A DNA stretch of 64,000 nt, from the NCBI RefSeq assembly GCF_000090795.2, contig NW_003546457.1:41542-105541 (forward strand), in the 5' to 3' direction. The stretch is from Amphimedon queenslandica. Lineage: Eukaryota > Porifera > Demospongiae > Haplosclerida > Niphatidae. Below are positions 35,609-48,800 of the stretch, one piece after another; within the stretch, counting starts at the first letter, position 1, and every line of letters begins with the position of its first letter. Made by a program: the position numbers and the translations under genes. The notes beneath the pieces were generated by a model, which saw nothing but the letters and a program-made list of their open reading frames with translations, was not told the DNA's origin and ran no database searches.

Positions 35609-38293
35609 TCAAACAGTTAATGACGTAAAGCCATTTTCTTGTGTTTCTCTTAGAAATGGTTTCATGTACACTGGGGAAGGGTTTCGTGTTAGGCTCTCCA
35701 GCGATTTATAAGTATCGGAAGAGGAGGACGAATACGTCAACGATTGTTTCTCCACATCGTCCGGCAGTGAAGGCAAATAAAACAGTCCATCCATTCCACT
35801 GTCTAGATTCTCCTGTCTTTCTTGTGTAGGTGATAAAGCAGACCTCTGATGTGGTACTTCTTCTTCAACTCCTCTCCTAACTAGCAGTGCTCTCATGTAG
35901 TTGGGATCTCGCTCATAGTCACCGCTATACTTTGATAAGTCCGTACAGCCTGAGCTAGACGAAGACGAACGTAAGTTGTCATCATCAGTCGCACTGTCTC
36001 TACCATCTCTCTCATTCTCACTAAAAAGGATCTGGAGGGAAGTGGTCAATGACTCGGTACTGGAGTTCGTGGGCTTCCTTGCTCTTCCTTCATCAATCCT
36101 TTCATTTGCTGGTAGAACAAAATCTGAAGGATGAGCATAGTCTACATCTACATGAAGTTCACCTACTACTGCGGGCACAATTCTGTTGTGACAGGTTGCA
36201 GATCCACCCAGTGAGAAAGATTGTTCAGTTAACGAGCATGTTTGTCTAATTTGGGCACTTGAAGGGCCTGATTGATGACACACGATTAAGTTTCCATTGT
36301 AATAATCTTGAGAACCACTGGTACGATCTTCGTCAGATAGGGAGATATTATCACTTGAATTGGAAGAAATCTGAAGTTGTGTACACATTAAAAGTGACGA
36401 CGGCCCATTTTGAGTGCTATCACTTTGTTTCTGCCTCTCCTCCCTGATAACAACTGGTGACCAGCAACCAGTTGAGGTTGTATTATCATCACTGTGGCCC
36501 AGGGTGTCATTTGGTAATGTATAAGCATGACTTGAAGAAGAAGTTCCCGAGGCATTAGGAAAACCTGAAACTGTTGTAGCAGTAGTAGTTTCTTCGACAT
36601 CATTTGACTTTAATGATTCTACTTCGGCATACACAGTAAAGGAGGAATGCGAAGGGCCTTGTAAATTAAATGCCACACCTCCCAATGATTGATTTGACAT
36701 GAGCTGATTCTGCAGAGGGCTGCAATGAATAGTTGTCAGAGGGAAGCTGAGATCAGAACTCTTCGTAGTCTCAGATGATGTTAGAATCATGCTCTGCCTA
36801 AAACAATAAGAGTGAGAATAATTTAGTGTGGTGGCTAAAATAACCACCCCAACAGGGAGTCTACCCTCACTCTCCTCCTTCTTAACCCTCAGTCATGAGA
36901 ACTAATAACAAAACTAATTGATAGACAATATTCTATTGACCAACAATAAACAAGTGCAAAAGTCTAAAGAATTTTTAGTACAATGAATACATAAACTGGT
37001 GTACCTTATAGGTGGAAGTGGGTCTGATGGGTTAGGTGGAAGTGGGTCTGATGCTGGGTTACGTGATCTGGGTCTTAAGACAACATCTTCTATAAACAGA
37101 TGATAATTATGTTACGATTATCAAAATTAAACATTAAGTTACCTATAGTTGGGGACGAAGGTGAGCGACGGCAGAACATGGCTACCAGGACAAGAGTAAC
37201 AAGAACAAATATCAAGATAGAAGTTGAGAGTATAGTTACAATAATGTACATCCAAACAGCAACTGGGTATTGATCAGTGTTGCCAACAGAAATAGTACTA
37301 AGACTGGCAGTACTAAAACTGACAGTACTAGGACTGACAATGGGACTGCTAGTATGAGAATGCATGGCAGTATTGCCATTACTGGATAGAGTATTGCTAG
37401 CTACAATACTAGAATGGATGACAGTATTACCAGTTAAAGAGTTGCTACTTGTGGTACTTGCACTGCTAGCAATATTAACTGCAGTGTTGCTTGTAGGCGA
37501 AAAGCTCACAGTTAGGGTTTTGCTTGTAGTGGTACTAGCAATGTTATTAACAGAATTTGTAGCAATTGGAGGCAAGGCAGTATTACCAATTGTAGTACTT
37601 GCAGAAATAACAGATTCAATAAAAGTGGATGTTATTATAGATGATTGACTGTCAGTTGATTTTGTTCCTGTGGTTTGCAATGACATTGATAATGTAGTAC
37701 TGGTAGCTTGTATGGAGACTGAAGGATTTAATGATGCACAACTACTACGCTTTTGTGCTTTGTCGGCCTTTGGTCCACACGTGGAAGAGCGTTGATAATC
37801 AACTACTGGAGGGATACTGAATGATGGCTGTGGCAGCAGCATGTTATTTGGTTCTACAATTACTTGGCACATATATGTGCCAATGTCAGTTCCTTCAATT
37901 AAGTTACTGAGGTGCAGGACTGATTCGAAAACTCTGTTATGATAAGTGTTAATAATTAAGTACTTGCTTGTTCCATTAGCAAGTTTCACTGAGTTAAAGT
38001 ACCACTGAATATCATGTACATGTCCTGCAGTAGCAGCAATTGCTTTGATTTCACAGAGGAGTCTTACTCCATTGGTGGTGAATGGGTCACAATGATCAAT
38101 TTCTTTTGTAGAGAGACCAATAAATTGATATCCTCCAGAACAGCATTCAGTAACTGTGTGGATTAAAAAGAGACTACACTGACTTTTGCAGGAAAATAAA
38201 ATAATTTTTAATCTTACCTAATATGAAAGGCAATAAGAGAAGTAGGCACAGGACGGTAGTGCTCTTAGCTTCGCTTTTGCAGACCTGCGGCAT
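35609..38293 (-). CDS. Unrecognised single-pass membrane protein: signal peptide, Ig-like domain, Ser/Thr-rich stalk, TM, long tail
   Basis: ATG at 38291-38293; residues 1-25 are a signal peptide (core TTVLCLLLLPFIL). The exon from about 38157 carries one Ig-like domain: first Cys in RLLCEIKA, Trp in DIQWYFNSV, and the DxGxYxC signature as DIGTYMCQV. A stalk of about 150 residues almost wholly Ser, Thr, Asn and Val follows (mucin-like, likely O-glycosylated). A transmembrane helix (WMYIIVTILSTSILIFVLVT) then meets basic residues (FCRRS). The tail of about 420 residues contains a PSDPLPP repeat, Ser-rich tracts and tyrosine motifs of docking type (YAHP, YMKP, YYNGN); it ends SLTV, a possible class II PDZ ligand. 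Stop at 35609. I cannot name an orthologue. It could be an adhesion or signalling receptor; that is inference from architecture. Confidence 0.82.
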
Positions 38294-38506
38294 AACGGTC
38301 CACAAATGGTAGCTTGAGATTGCAGTTTATACTAAAGATGAGACAACTATAGGAGAATATTGCTCTGCTTGAGATAAACTGGCAGAATGCTTCTCTCATT
38401 CCCTGTAGTACAAATCTACAACCCGCAAGCTAACGTGTGCAAAAGGATGTTCCTTGAAAAATTACGGAAATAAACGCAAGAAAACGGGCATAGGCGTAAA
38501 ATCAAA
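38294..38506. promoter_or_regulatory. Divergent promoter, receptor-like gene and MPND
   Basis: A 213-bp spacer separates start codons facing away from each other. No known motif stands out to me. Confidence 0.4.
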
Positions 38507-39542
38507 ATGGCTGTCGCTGGTCGAAGTATATCCATGTTCTCTTTGATAACTGATAATATCTTGGAGCCTGGTGATGAAGTCCTCACTTTTGATTACCTAG
38601 TATGTTGCCTTTGCCTTATAAAGCCTGTATTTGGTTTTTAGGGTAAACGCTACACTGCAGATCTACTTCCAGAGGGCACAATTCGTGGAAATGGTCAGAT
38701 ATATGCATCACCATATGCTTGGGCCTCTTACTGTAAGAACGAAATTAATCCTGATCAGAAGACAGCCATTGGATGGGGACACGTAAGGATCACTATATCA
38801 CCGTCACTATGGCAATAGGAAAGCATGAATGTTTTTGAGATGCCATTGATGTGGGAACGATGGGGTTGGAACACCTGGCTATTTAGGATGTATTCACTGT
38901 CCGACTAACATCTGTGTATATTTGTGTGAATAGTGCATATGTATGTGGTGGTAGGGGTTATTAGCAGTATTGAGTGACACTACTACTTTCTTATTTCTTT
39001 GTTGCATGGTGGCTTGGGAATCCGAGAAATGCACTTGTTTTCATTTGGTCTGGCCGTTGCTAGGGCACTTAATGTATCTCTACTTTGTTTGACCACTGTC
39101 TTATATTTTAGATACGGTATAGAGGAATAAAGTTGAGTCAATACAAGAACTTGTACTTAAAGAAACACAAGCTATGCTCTGATCAAGTTAGTACTACATT
39201 GATTTACCCTCTTTATTTTTAATTTTATGTGCCCATTCACTAAAATGGACATTCATTAGATTTATACATGTACATATATGTGTATGTACACACATTTATT
39301 GTGTCTATTATTTATAATTGATTATTAAATGGTCTCTGTTGTCACAGGATGAGGTACCTTCTGACAGTTCTAGGTCATTTGGTATAAGGAAAGGAAGGCG
39401 AAAGTAAGTAACAAAAGGGTCAGTTGCCTCCTCTTTCCTTTGAGTCTGTCCTCAATCCCTCCTTTAAGTCTCATTCTAATTCTCTTCACTGGCTTCTTTG
39501 GTTTGTGACTCTATGACCTAACTCTCTCTCTCTCTCTCTCCT

Positions 39543-39573
<31 letters not shown>

Positions 39574-42344
39574 TTATAGGAAAGTACCACCTGACTCAAA
39601 TACTTTAGCTGAGCCTCCTCCAGCCATAACAAGAGGTACATAAAGTTTTTTCTATTCTTTGTAGCTTTGTGTGTATAAGCACTGGCCAATATAACTTCCT
39701 TTTTAGTTTTGCTATAAGGAAGTTTTTCCTACATGGTAATACCCTGTAGTCTCTGATAGTTGTTGTGGTCACATAACACAAAGGTTTTGTTCATTTTACA
39801 AGTATAGCAGCTAGCATTTGTTATGTTACCCCTCTCAGCCTTTCACTATGCCAAGAACCATTATAGGCAGTATTGTGCTCTAGTTTTACAAGTTTGGGTG
39901 GTAATATAATACAATGGCTGTTGTCTCATTGGCTGCCTGGTCTATTATTAATTTATTTATTGGATAGCGCAGGCATATGGGGGTGTGATGCACATTTTAC
40001 AAGCCAGTTGTCATTGTGCTTCGTTTCTTCTTTGATGACTGATTCAATTGTGCTGGAACACTTAGATTATGCTATTTTTATATTACAGATACCATTGGTG
40101 TCCTAGCAGGTGGCACTAGCAGTGGGTTGCTAGGTGATCATGTTGGAGTGGCAGTCCAGGAGGCTCAGCACCAGCAGGCTGCTTTGTCAGAGTGAGAAAG
40201 TATTCACTAATTCTGAGGTGATGATATCATCCAACCATAGAACCAGTGAATTAGTACAGTGTGCCTCGTTTAAGACACTTGGTGAAGTGCAACCGTTCCA
40301 AGTGGTAGTGTCCTCTAATGTCTTATTGCTAATGGTACGTACTGTTTATAGGCGTGAATTAATCCATGTACATGTACGTACATGTGTATATTTATTATAA
40401 TTAACGTGTTGATGGATTATTATAATTACATGTAGGACTATCATAGTCATCTGTGCTGGTCTGAAGTACTTGGATATCTTGGTGGATTGTATGACCCTGT
40501 TCAGAAAGGTAAGGATTATAGTCCTCCTTGGTTTTGTTATTGTGAGGTTATAGCTATTCAGGTTGTTCAAGCATTTCCTGTATGTCATAATCCTAGTGAC
40601 AGCAGTGATGTCAATGCTCGGACTGAGGCCGCTGTGAGGATACTATTAGTCTCTGTAGTGGTCTTTTATGGTTGTGCTTTTTTCTTAGATCAAAGAGAAG
40701 ATGGTCTCTGATGGCTTACGTGTTGTTGGTTGGTATCATAGTCATCCCAGCAGTGAAGCTACGCCTTCTGTGAATGATGTCACTCAACAGCTTCTGTATC
40801 AAGAGACTGTGTCAACTAGTGAAGGAGAAGAACCATGTGTTGGGTTTATTATTGGTAAGACATGAACACACACACACTTCATGGAGACTTTCTATAACGT
40901 AATACAGTCAAACCTGTTTATTCCAGACACCTTGGGAGTTGGGACCCAATAAAACTGTCCTTATTATAGAGGTGTCTTTATTTCGGAAGTTCATTAATAC
41001 ATACACATTTATATTGTATTGGGACTGGTACTACCTGTCCTGATTATAGAGGTGTCCTTATTTTAAAAGAGTGTCCACAATACCAGATTATACTGTACAT
41101 GTACATGTATATCTTAATTCTCTTGTGTATCTACATCATGTATTTCTTACCATCTTTCTCAAGTACATGTACATGTACATTATAGATCGATTGCAGTATA
41201 GTACATGTATACTCATAGTTTCACACTGATGGTGTTTTAAAATGCAAAATATGATACATTGTGTATTTGCATAAATTTGAGCCTTTCACAATTTTTATTT
41301 TTGATAATGGACAATTCAAGGAAATAAAACCTTGCACAACTGTTATATTTAGACACCAATTGTCAGTATAAATGCTGTTATAGCTCTTGAAGCTGGTTGC
41401 TGTTGTGAGCTTAAAGTTTTGCAGATTAATGTTTTAATTTTAGCAAAAGAGGAGAATTTATGGAATTTAAAGCCCGTGAACTTAACCCGGCCAGCTGTAT
41501 GTGTAAACAAAACGATTATTAGATAACCAATGGTCTGGTGTACGTTAATTATTATGAATGTGCATAATTAATTTTTTAAATTCACGAAGCAATCATCTAC
41601 TGAGCCACAATACCATTGATTGTGTAAGCTTGCATGGGTTTATGCAGTTCCCAGCATCAGTTTTGTTTACCATGAATGCTATTGAAGGATCACAATTCAA
41701 ATGAATTTCTTTAAAGCTAAATGGTAGAAGAATGTTGAGTAAAGTCATTGATGTAGACTATTATAGTATAGCAATCTACTCTCGCTTATAGTAACTTATA
41801 CTATTTCTTTTCTCTCTTCCTCTCTCCCCTTCTGTCTCTTTATGTATATCCATTTCTTTTAAGGTCCCAATTTGGCTAACAGGAGGGCAGAAATACAATC
41901 AAACATTTCCATGTTTTGGGTTAAGAGAAGAGACAAGATGCACGTCAGTTTATTTCCAATAATCATACCCATCAATAACAATGTCTTAATGAATAGGCCT
42001 CACCATTGTCTGTTAGTTATACCACAGCTTGGGAGCAGTATCTAACACAGTCAGTCGCTGATGAAATGGTAAGTATTCTCATTTTTCATGTTTAGTTGAT
42101 TCCTTTGCAGAACAGGATTTCGACTTTTTACAGGCACAGACAAGACTCCATTAATTTCAAGGCCCAATGGAAAGAAGGCGTTCCTTTTGCCCATAAATTG
42201 AAAGTATGTTAAATACAGGCTTCTTAACACCTTGTCATTTAACACCTTTGATAGACCTCTCTTGCCAATGTACAGCCCGAATTCCCTCACGAGAATTCAG
42301 AGTCTTTCTTTACATTTATTGAGCAGTTATTGTTTCGTACTTAG
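38507..42344 (+). CDS. MPND: MPN domain-containing protein (RAMA + JAMM/MPN metalloprotease)
   Basis: ATG at 38507 (MAVAGRSISMFSLITDNILE). Residues about 15-95 form a RAMA domain (GDEVLTFDYLGKRYTADLLP; YASPYAWASYCK; GWGHIRYRGIKLSQYKN). In the mammalian protein this domain senses N6-methyladenine-modified DNA. The C-terminal half is an MPN domain (QPFQVVVSSNVLLLMDYHSH; SEVLGYLGGLYDP) with a complete JAMM zinc motif: the helix Glu in SEVLG, and HSHP followed by seven residues, Ser, two residues and Asp (HSHPSSEATPSVND). A deubiquitinase or other isopeptidase activity is therefore possible. The last exons read RISTFYRHRQDSINFKAQW and SFFTFIEQLLFRT, with TAG at 42342-42344. The middle linker is variable. 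The 40-41 kb intron holds a MITE and TACATG tracts. Confidence 0.95.
40913..41097. mobile_element. MITE-like element with TACAGT ends
   Basis: Left end TACAGTCAAACCTG and right end CAGATTATACTGTA are imperfect inverted repeats; inside, GAGGTGTCyTTATTT occurs twice in direct orientation. 185 bp, in an MPND intron. TACAGTnnAnnCTG ends are common for small mariner-like elements. Less certain than the other MITEs because the TIR is short. Confidence 0.55.
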
Positions 42345-42563
42345 TGGGACTTTTTAGCTCTCTTTTGCTCCAATCTCAACTACTTGCCTTTCTCTCTTTC
42401 TCTCTCAAATTATTATTATTATTCCTCAATCTTTACACATTCCAATCTCGACGACAGCTTTATTAGACAATGAAATAAATAAAATAATGTGATATTTTTT
42501 GTGCTATGTATCTAATTTTATTTTTTCAAATTCTCTTCAATATTGTTGGAAATAGTTGTGTGT

Positions 42564-42864
42564 CTAGAGAGAGTAAGGATGATGATCCTATCATTGTATA
42601 ATTGTCTAAGACTTACTCTGTAGCGATTGTTTAATTTGGCTGTAGTGCATCTTGCCCTGTGATAGCTGTCCATGTACAGTGTAGTGCAGCCAAGGAGAAT
42701 CCCAGCTCCAGGATTCTGTGCATATTAAATAAATGGATTGTTATAATGATTCATAGAACTTAGCTTACCTGTTCAAAGCTGTTAGGAGCTGGCTTTTCTT
42801 TTTTCTCTCGCTTCTTCTCGATCGTTTTTTGCTTTCTCAGTGTCTCGTTGTGATGTGCCTCCAT
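42564..42864 (-). CDS. Small unidentified protein of about 70 residues
   Basis: Three exons read in phase: ATG at 42862-42864 opens MEAHHNETLRKQKTIEKKRE, continuing KKEKPAPNSFEQ to a GTAAGC donor near 42768. The second exon, about 42614-42717 after a CACAG acceptor, reads NPGAGILLGCTTLYMDSYHR then ARCTTAKLNNRYR. A third short exon ends DHHPYSL at TAG (42564-42566). The N-terminal half is a highly basic, likely coiled segment. I recognise no family. It is convergent with MPND (about 220 bp between stops), and its start lies 34 bp from the myosin III start on the opposite strand, so their 5' leaders must overlap. Correct splice sites and unbroken frame support it. Confidence 0.5.
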
Positions 42865-42897
42865 CTTTCTCTCTCTCACTCCAGCTCTCCAAATGCA

Positions 42898-45800
42898 ATG
42901 AATATTCGCGAGCCCCACCCTTTATCAGCGAGACACGCCTGCTTTAAAAAAATGTACTATCAAGACAGTCTCTCCTTTTTGCAAGGTTATCCTAGCCCAG
43001 ACAACACTTGGGAGCTGGTAGAAAAGATTGGTAAGAGTTCTAACTGCTCTTTTTCCAGAAAAATGCTCCATTTTTGCTTATAACATTATGTAGGTGAAGG
43101 GAATTATGGTGTTGTATTCAAAGGTAGAAATAGAAAGACTGGCAAAATTGGAGCAGTCAAAATTATGGATGCTGTCTTGGAAAAGGAAGAAGACATACAG
43201 GCCGAGATTAATGTGTTCCAGAAATATTCCTCGCACGAGAACATTGTGGACTGCTATGGGCTTTACCTGAAGAGACAAGAAAACAGCACAGAACAGCTTT
43301 GGATTGTAATGGAAGTAAGGATAGCACTATGGGAGCTATAATAGTATCTATAAATAATATTATATTGCAGCATTGTGCAGGGGGCTCAGTTACTGACTTA
43401 GTTAAGAAGATTAAGGATAAAGGTGACACACTGTCTGAGGACATCATTGCATACATACTCCATGAAGTACTAGCTGGGCTTGTCTATCTCCACAATAACA
43501 ACATCATGCATCGTGATATCAAGGGACAGAATGTACTAATGACATACGATGGAAGGATACGTCTCATTGACTTTGGTAATAAATCATTTTTATATTATTT
43601 ATTTGTAATATTTTCTACAGGTATTGCAGCTGCTGTGTCTCATGCTTATGGTCGCCGAAGGACTGCAATCGGTACGCCATATTGGATGGCACCTGAAGTG
43701 ATTGCATGTGAACATCAACTGGACTATGACTATGATGTCAGAGCAGACGTGTGGTCGCTTGGTATCACTGCCATTGAAATGGTTGATGGTGTGCCTCCAC
43801 TGTTTGGAGAGAATCCTATTAGAGCTCTTTATAAGATACCAAAGTAAACCAATGTCTTCCTTTGCATAATGTGTTCATGCAATTGCATAGGAACCCACCT
43901 CCCAAGCTTCAGAATCCTACCAAATGGTCAATATATCTGAATCAGTTCATAGCCAAGTAATTATATATAAAGTAGCAATGTGTTTCATTGCAGTTATAAA
44001 TTAAGGTGCTTGGTAAAGGACTTTGAACGTAGGCCAACCTCAGGACAGCTAACAATGCATGAGCTGATTGTATCTGTACCTAAAGACTGTAGAATGGTCA
44101 GTTTCTTCTTCGTGTTTTGATGAAGTCTTTAATCTTGTTTCTTATAGATCCGAAGGAAATTAATGGCCATTATTGATACTTACATATCACCTGGTGACGT
44201 TTCTGAAGGTCATATTTCTGATAGTTCATCACCTTCATCAAAGGTATCAACTGGATTAGACACTGCCCAGTAAGACACTAGTAAACATTAATAATGGATT
44301 ATACTAATAATAGGAGGAAATTGCTCGGTTTAAGAACTGTGGAATTAGTTAGTGATTTAGCAACACTTGAATACATTGATGAGGTAAGATAGCGTGGACT
44401 TGAAATGCTGACATTATTCAGCAATTACATTCACTAACTAACATTAATTTTTACGGCATATTAATAGCCATATTCTATGTAGGAAGTTTGAGCTGATTTC
44501 AAGTAGTGATGATCACTACTTGAAATCAGCTCAAACTTTCTACATAGAATATGGCAGATGAGCACATTTTAACTTGGTTTTTAGACAGGGTTTCCCACAG
44601 GATTTCGGCATAGTTCTCATGGAGCTTCTTGTCAAAGTTGCTCCAAAATCTGGTGCAGGGTATTTTGACAAAAATTTCAAAAATCCTACATTTTTTCTGG
44701 TACATATATATGTTATTATGCTGTGTATCAACTTTGAGGTGATTCCGATCAAATTTGGAATTTTATGAATTTTTAAAGTGGCTCAAAAATTAGGCCAATA
44801 GCCTTTTGTCTTTGCCAAAATTTCATCAAAAATGGCTTCCAGAAAATTCTCCATTTTTATTATTTTTTCTGATACAAATACATGTCCTTATCTCGTGTGT
44901 CAATTTTGAGGGGATTCCAATTAAATTTGGATTTTTTATAATTTTAAAAGCTACTCCAAATGCCATGTACTGTATTATAGTGCTGTCAGCTCATGAAGCT
45001 CATGCTGTTTAGCTCACTTAGCATGCTTTGTGGGAAACCCTCTTAGTTCTAATGAGATTATAATACTATGTTCTATCAAAGTCATATTCTGCTGTAGTAT
45101 AGTGCCTCAAGCAAAAGTTAATTTCATTTCATTACATTATTATACAGGAAGTGATAGTTGGCCAATTGATGAAGCGCTATTGCAAAGATCTTATATATAC
45201 TTATGTTGGTGATGTTCTTGTATCTATCAATCCATTTCAAAATCTACCTGATATTTATAATCCTAAGGTTGGTCTGATGAACTGTTAATTATTATTGTTA
45301 TTGAAATGATAGATATCTGCTCAGTATCAAGGAGTCACTAGAGCTTCTAAGAGTCAGATGTCACCACACATATATGCAGTTGCTGGTGCTGCCTATGAAG
45401 AAATGATCAGAGAAAGCAAAGATCAAGTAATAAAGTTTCACGGCTTTAAACTTTTGTGGATCTGCCTAAAATTATTTTGGTGGATGTGAATGAAAGTGCT
45501 CTGTCATCTTGTGCAGACTATTGTCACAATTTTTAACAAATGGTGAAATCAACAAAAGTTTAAGCTCCTTGAAAGCTTGGCATACTAATTATGCCTATGT
45601 ATGCAAGGTTTTTCTCAAAGCATACTAAGTGAGCTAAATAGCTGCTTCATGAGTTGACAAGAACTGCAACACTATTAGTACATGGTATTTTTAAAATTCA
45701 CCAAAAATCCAATTTTGATCATAATCAGCTTAAAAGTTGATACGCAGCATAAGGACATGTATATGTATCAGAAAAAATTACAAAAGTGGAGAATTCTCTC

Positions 45801-48800
45801 TTAGCCATTTTTGATAAAATTTGGCCAATGACCAAAGATGACCTTTGGTCATTGACCCAATTTTTGAGCAACTTTTAAAATTCATAAAAAATGCAAATTT
45901 GATCAGAATTAGCTCGAAATTGATATGCAACATAAAAACATATAGATGTATTAGAAAAAATGTAAAAAAGGAGAATTTTTTCTTGTGATTTTTGTCGAAA
46001 TACCCTGTACTATAGTATAGGGTCTTAACTTGACAATCCATTGACAAAAAGTTGCATGAGCACTATGCCAAAATCCTGTGGGAATTAAAACCTGCATGCA
46101 TGATTGATTGCTAATTATGCATGCATGATATCAAGAATACTATATTTAAGGTAATTTACAAAACCTCTTGTTTTAGTGTTGTGTGATATCGGGAGAAAGT
46201 GGAGCTGGTAAAACTGAAGCATCAAATATCCTTGTACAGCAACTAACACAAATTGGGAAGGTAGAAGAAAAATTAATATAATGATAGTCTGATTATCTTT
46301 TTTTTTCTTTTTAGGCAAAAACCAGATCCCTGGGTGATAAGATAGTTTCATTAAATCCTTTACTGGAGTCGTTTGGAAATGCCAAAACTGTCATTAACAA
46401 TAATTCTTCAAGATTTGGAAAGTATTTGGAAATTAATTTCTCTCGAACAGGACAGGTGATTGGAGCTCGCCTCTCAGAGTACCTGCTGGAGAAGTCCCGT
46501 GTGATATCACAAGCTGGGTAAGTATACTTTTTATTATAAAATATGAAATTGAAGCATATACAATTTTACAGGAAAGAAAGAAATTTTCACATATTTTACT
46601 ACTTAATAGCGGGAATGAGGGAAAGAAAATTATCAAAAAGATACAAGTTGAAGCATGGGCAGCAATTCAGGTTTGTCAGAAATCAGAACATGTATTGATT
46701 AGTAATACTATTGTACAATGCTAGGTATCTATTGATAATAATACTATCATGAATGACTACCGGTATTTTTTATAGGTATCTTCATCAGATTGGTACTGGT
46801 AAAGCAACTGGGAAACAGAATCAAGGATTTGTCGAAAAATTCAACGAAGTAGAAGCAGCTTTTGAGCTATTTGGCTTCTCAAAAAAGGTTAAACGAATAT
46901 TTCCAACATTGTATTAAAATAGTACTCCTTTTAATAGGATTTTGAACAAGTCTGTTGCATTCTTTCTGGCATTTTAAATATTGGTGATATTCACATTGAA
47001 GAAGACACAAAGTCTCCATTCCATTTAGAGGAAGTCAGCTGCATTACCAATAAACAGACACTAAATGATGGTATGACTGAACCGTCTCACAAGAAATATT
47101 AATAATAATTTCATGTATTTAGTCTGTGAACTTCTGGGAATTTCCCCTGCCATATTGGAAAAGGTCATAACTCATTCTAGCGTGATGGCACATGGTGATT
47201 ATTATCATCTTTTATGCAGTAATAATAATGATTGGCTTTTACCTGCAGGAGAGACAATATTGAGACCCAATACTGTAGAAACAGCTATGGACTTTCGTGA
47301 TGCAATGGCCAAATCATTATATGGCCGTCTTTTCTCTTGGCTGGTCAATAGGATCAATCCTACCCTTTGTCCTTCCAACGACAAGTAAAAGTCACTTAAT
47401 GTCTTTAATTTTTGATTTTTTACTCTATTTTATTTTTCACAGAAACCTCAGTATTGGGATTTTAGATATTTTTGGATTCGAGAACTTTCGAGTCAACTCG
47501 TTTGAGCAGCTGTGCATTAACATCACCAATGAGCAGCTCCAGTTTTATTTCAATCAGCATGTGTTTGCCTGGGAACAGGTAAGAATATATTAGCAAACAC
47601 TCATTCATAATATTATTATTATTACGCTACAGGAAGAATATGATAGAGAAGGCATTGATGGAACTCATATTGCATATACTGATAACAGACCACTCCTTGA
47701 TCTGCTGTTAAACGTAACTATTAAGTGTATTATTAAATAAATTTGAATTATCACTTAATTTACCAGAGACCCATGGGACTCCTAGCTTTGTTGGACGAAG
47801 AATGCAAGTTCCCACGAGCTACAGATTTATCGCTGGCTTTGAAACTGCATCAGAATTTAAAGCACTCACCTCACTACATAAAACCAAAAGATAATGGCCC
47901 TACATTCATGATAGAGCATTATGCTGGAACTGTGAGTATAGCTGAGTGAAGCTTTGGTATTGTGTATAATCTCATACAATAGGTATTGTACACAACACAA
48001 GGCTTCTTGGAGAAGAATAGGGATACCCTTAAACCTGAGGTGGCTAGTATGCTGAAAGAATCAAGTAAGCTGGAAGTGGGTATCAACTGTGTATTATTTT
48101 GTTCATTTTATAGCAAATTCCATTGTCCAGCAATTGTTTACATCAACTTTATCAAAAACAGGAAACCTCCCGGATTCCTCTTTATCCAAAATTCCATTCT
48201 CAGCCACTCCTTTGTTTAATCGCCGGAGACCAACTGTAAGTATCTTCTTATGAGGAAACAATTACATGTAAATTCACCTTTAGCATATTATCATTATTTT
48301 TTTGTCTGATAAAAATGCATGGTATTTTTTGTATTCACAGCACTTCCAACCCAGTGGTGGTAGTCACACTCCTTTATCAAGTATCTCTGTTGCAACTAAA
48401 CATTCACAGACAGTTGGGACTTACTTTTTTGTAAGTTATGTTTACATTATTTGATGTAAGAGGTCACTTTTTATATGGCCCACTTAGTAATACACAGTAT
48501 TAAAAAATGTTGGTGCAGTAAATAATAAAAATACAAGAATTTGTGTTAATAGTGCATTTTGGAAACAAGAAAATTTTTACTGTAGAAAAATTTCTACCTA
48601 GTATAACTAAGCCTTAATAAATTAATTTCCCAAATAGAGCTGTATAATAATTATATTCAACTTTTGTAGTATTCATTGCGAGAGCTAATGGCAAAGATGT
48701 TGCAAGGGACTCCTCATTTCGTTAGATGCATACGACCAAATGATTTGAAGGCTCCACGTGAGTTTCAACCCGAGCGTGTTGTTGAGCAGCTCCGTCACAC

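Noticed and set aside
40134-40400. 88-codon plus-strand frame in MPND
   Set aside because: Only the middle part agrees with an MPND exon; the start and end are intronic.
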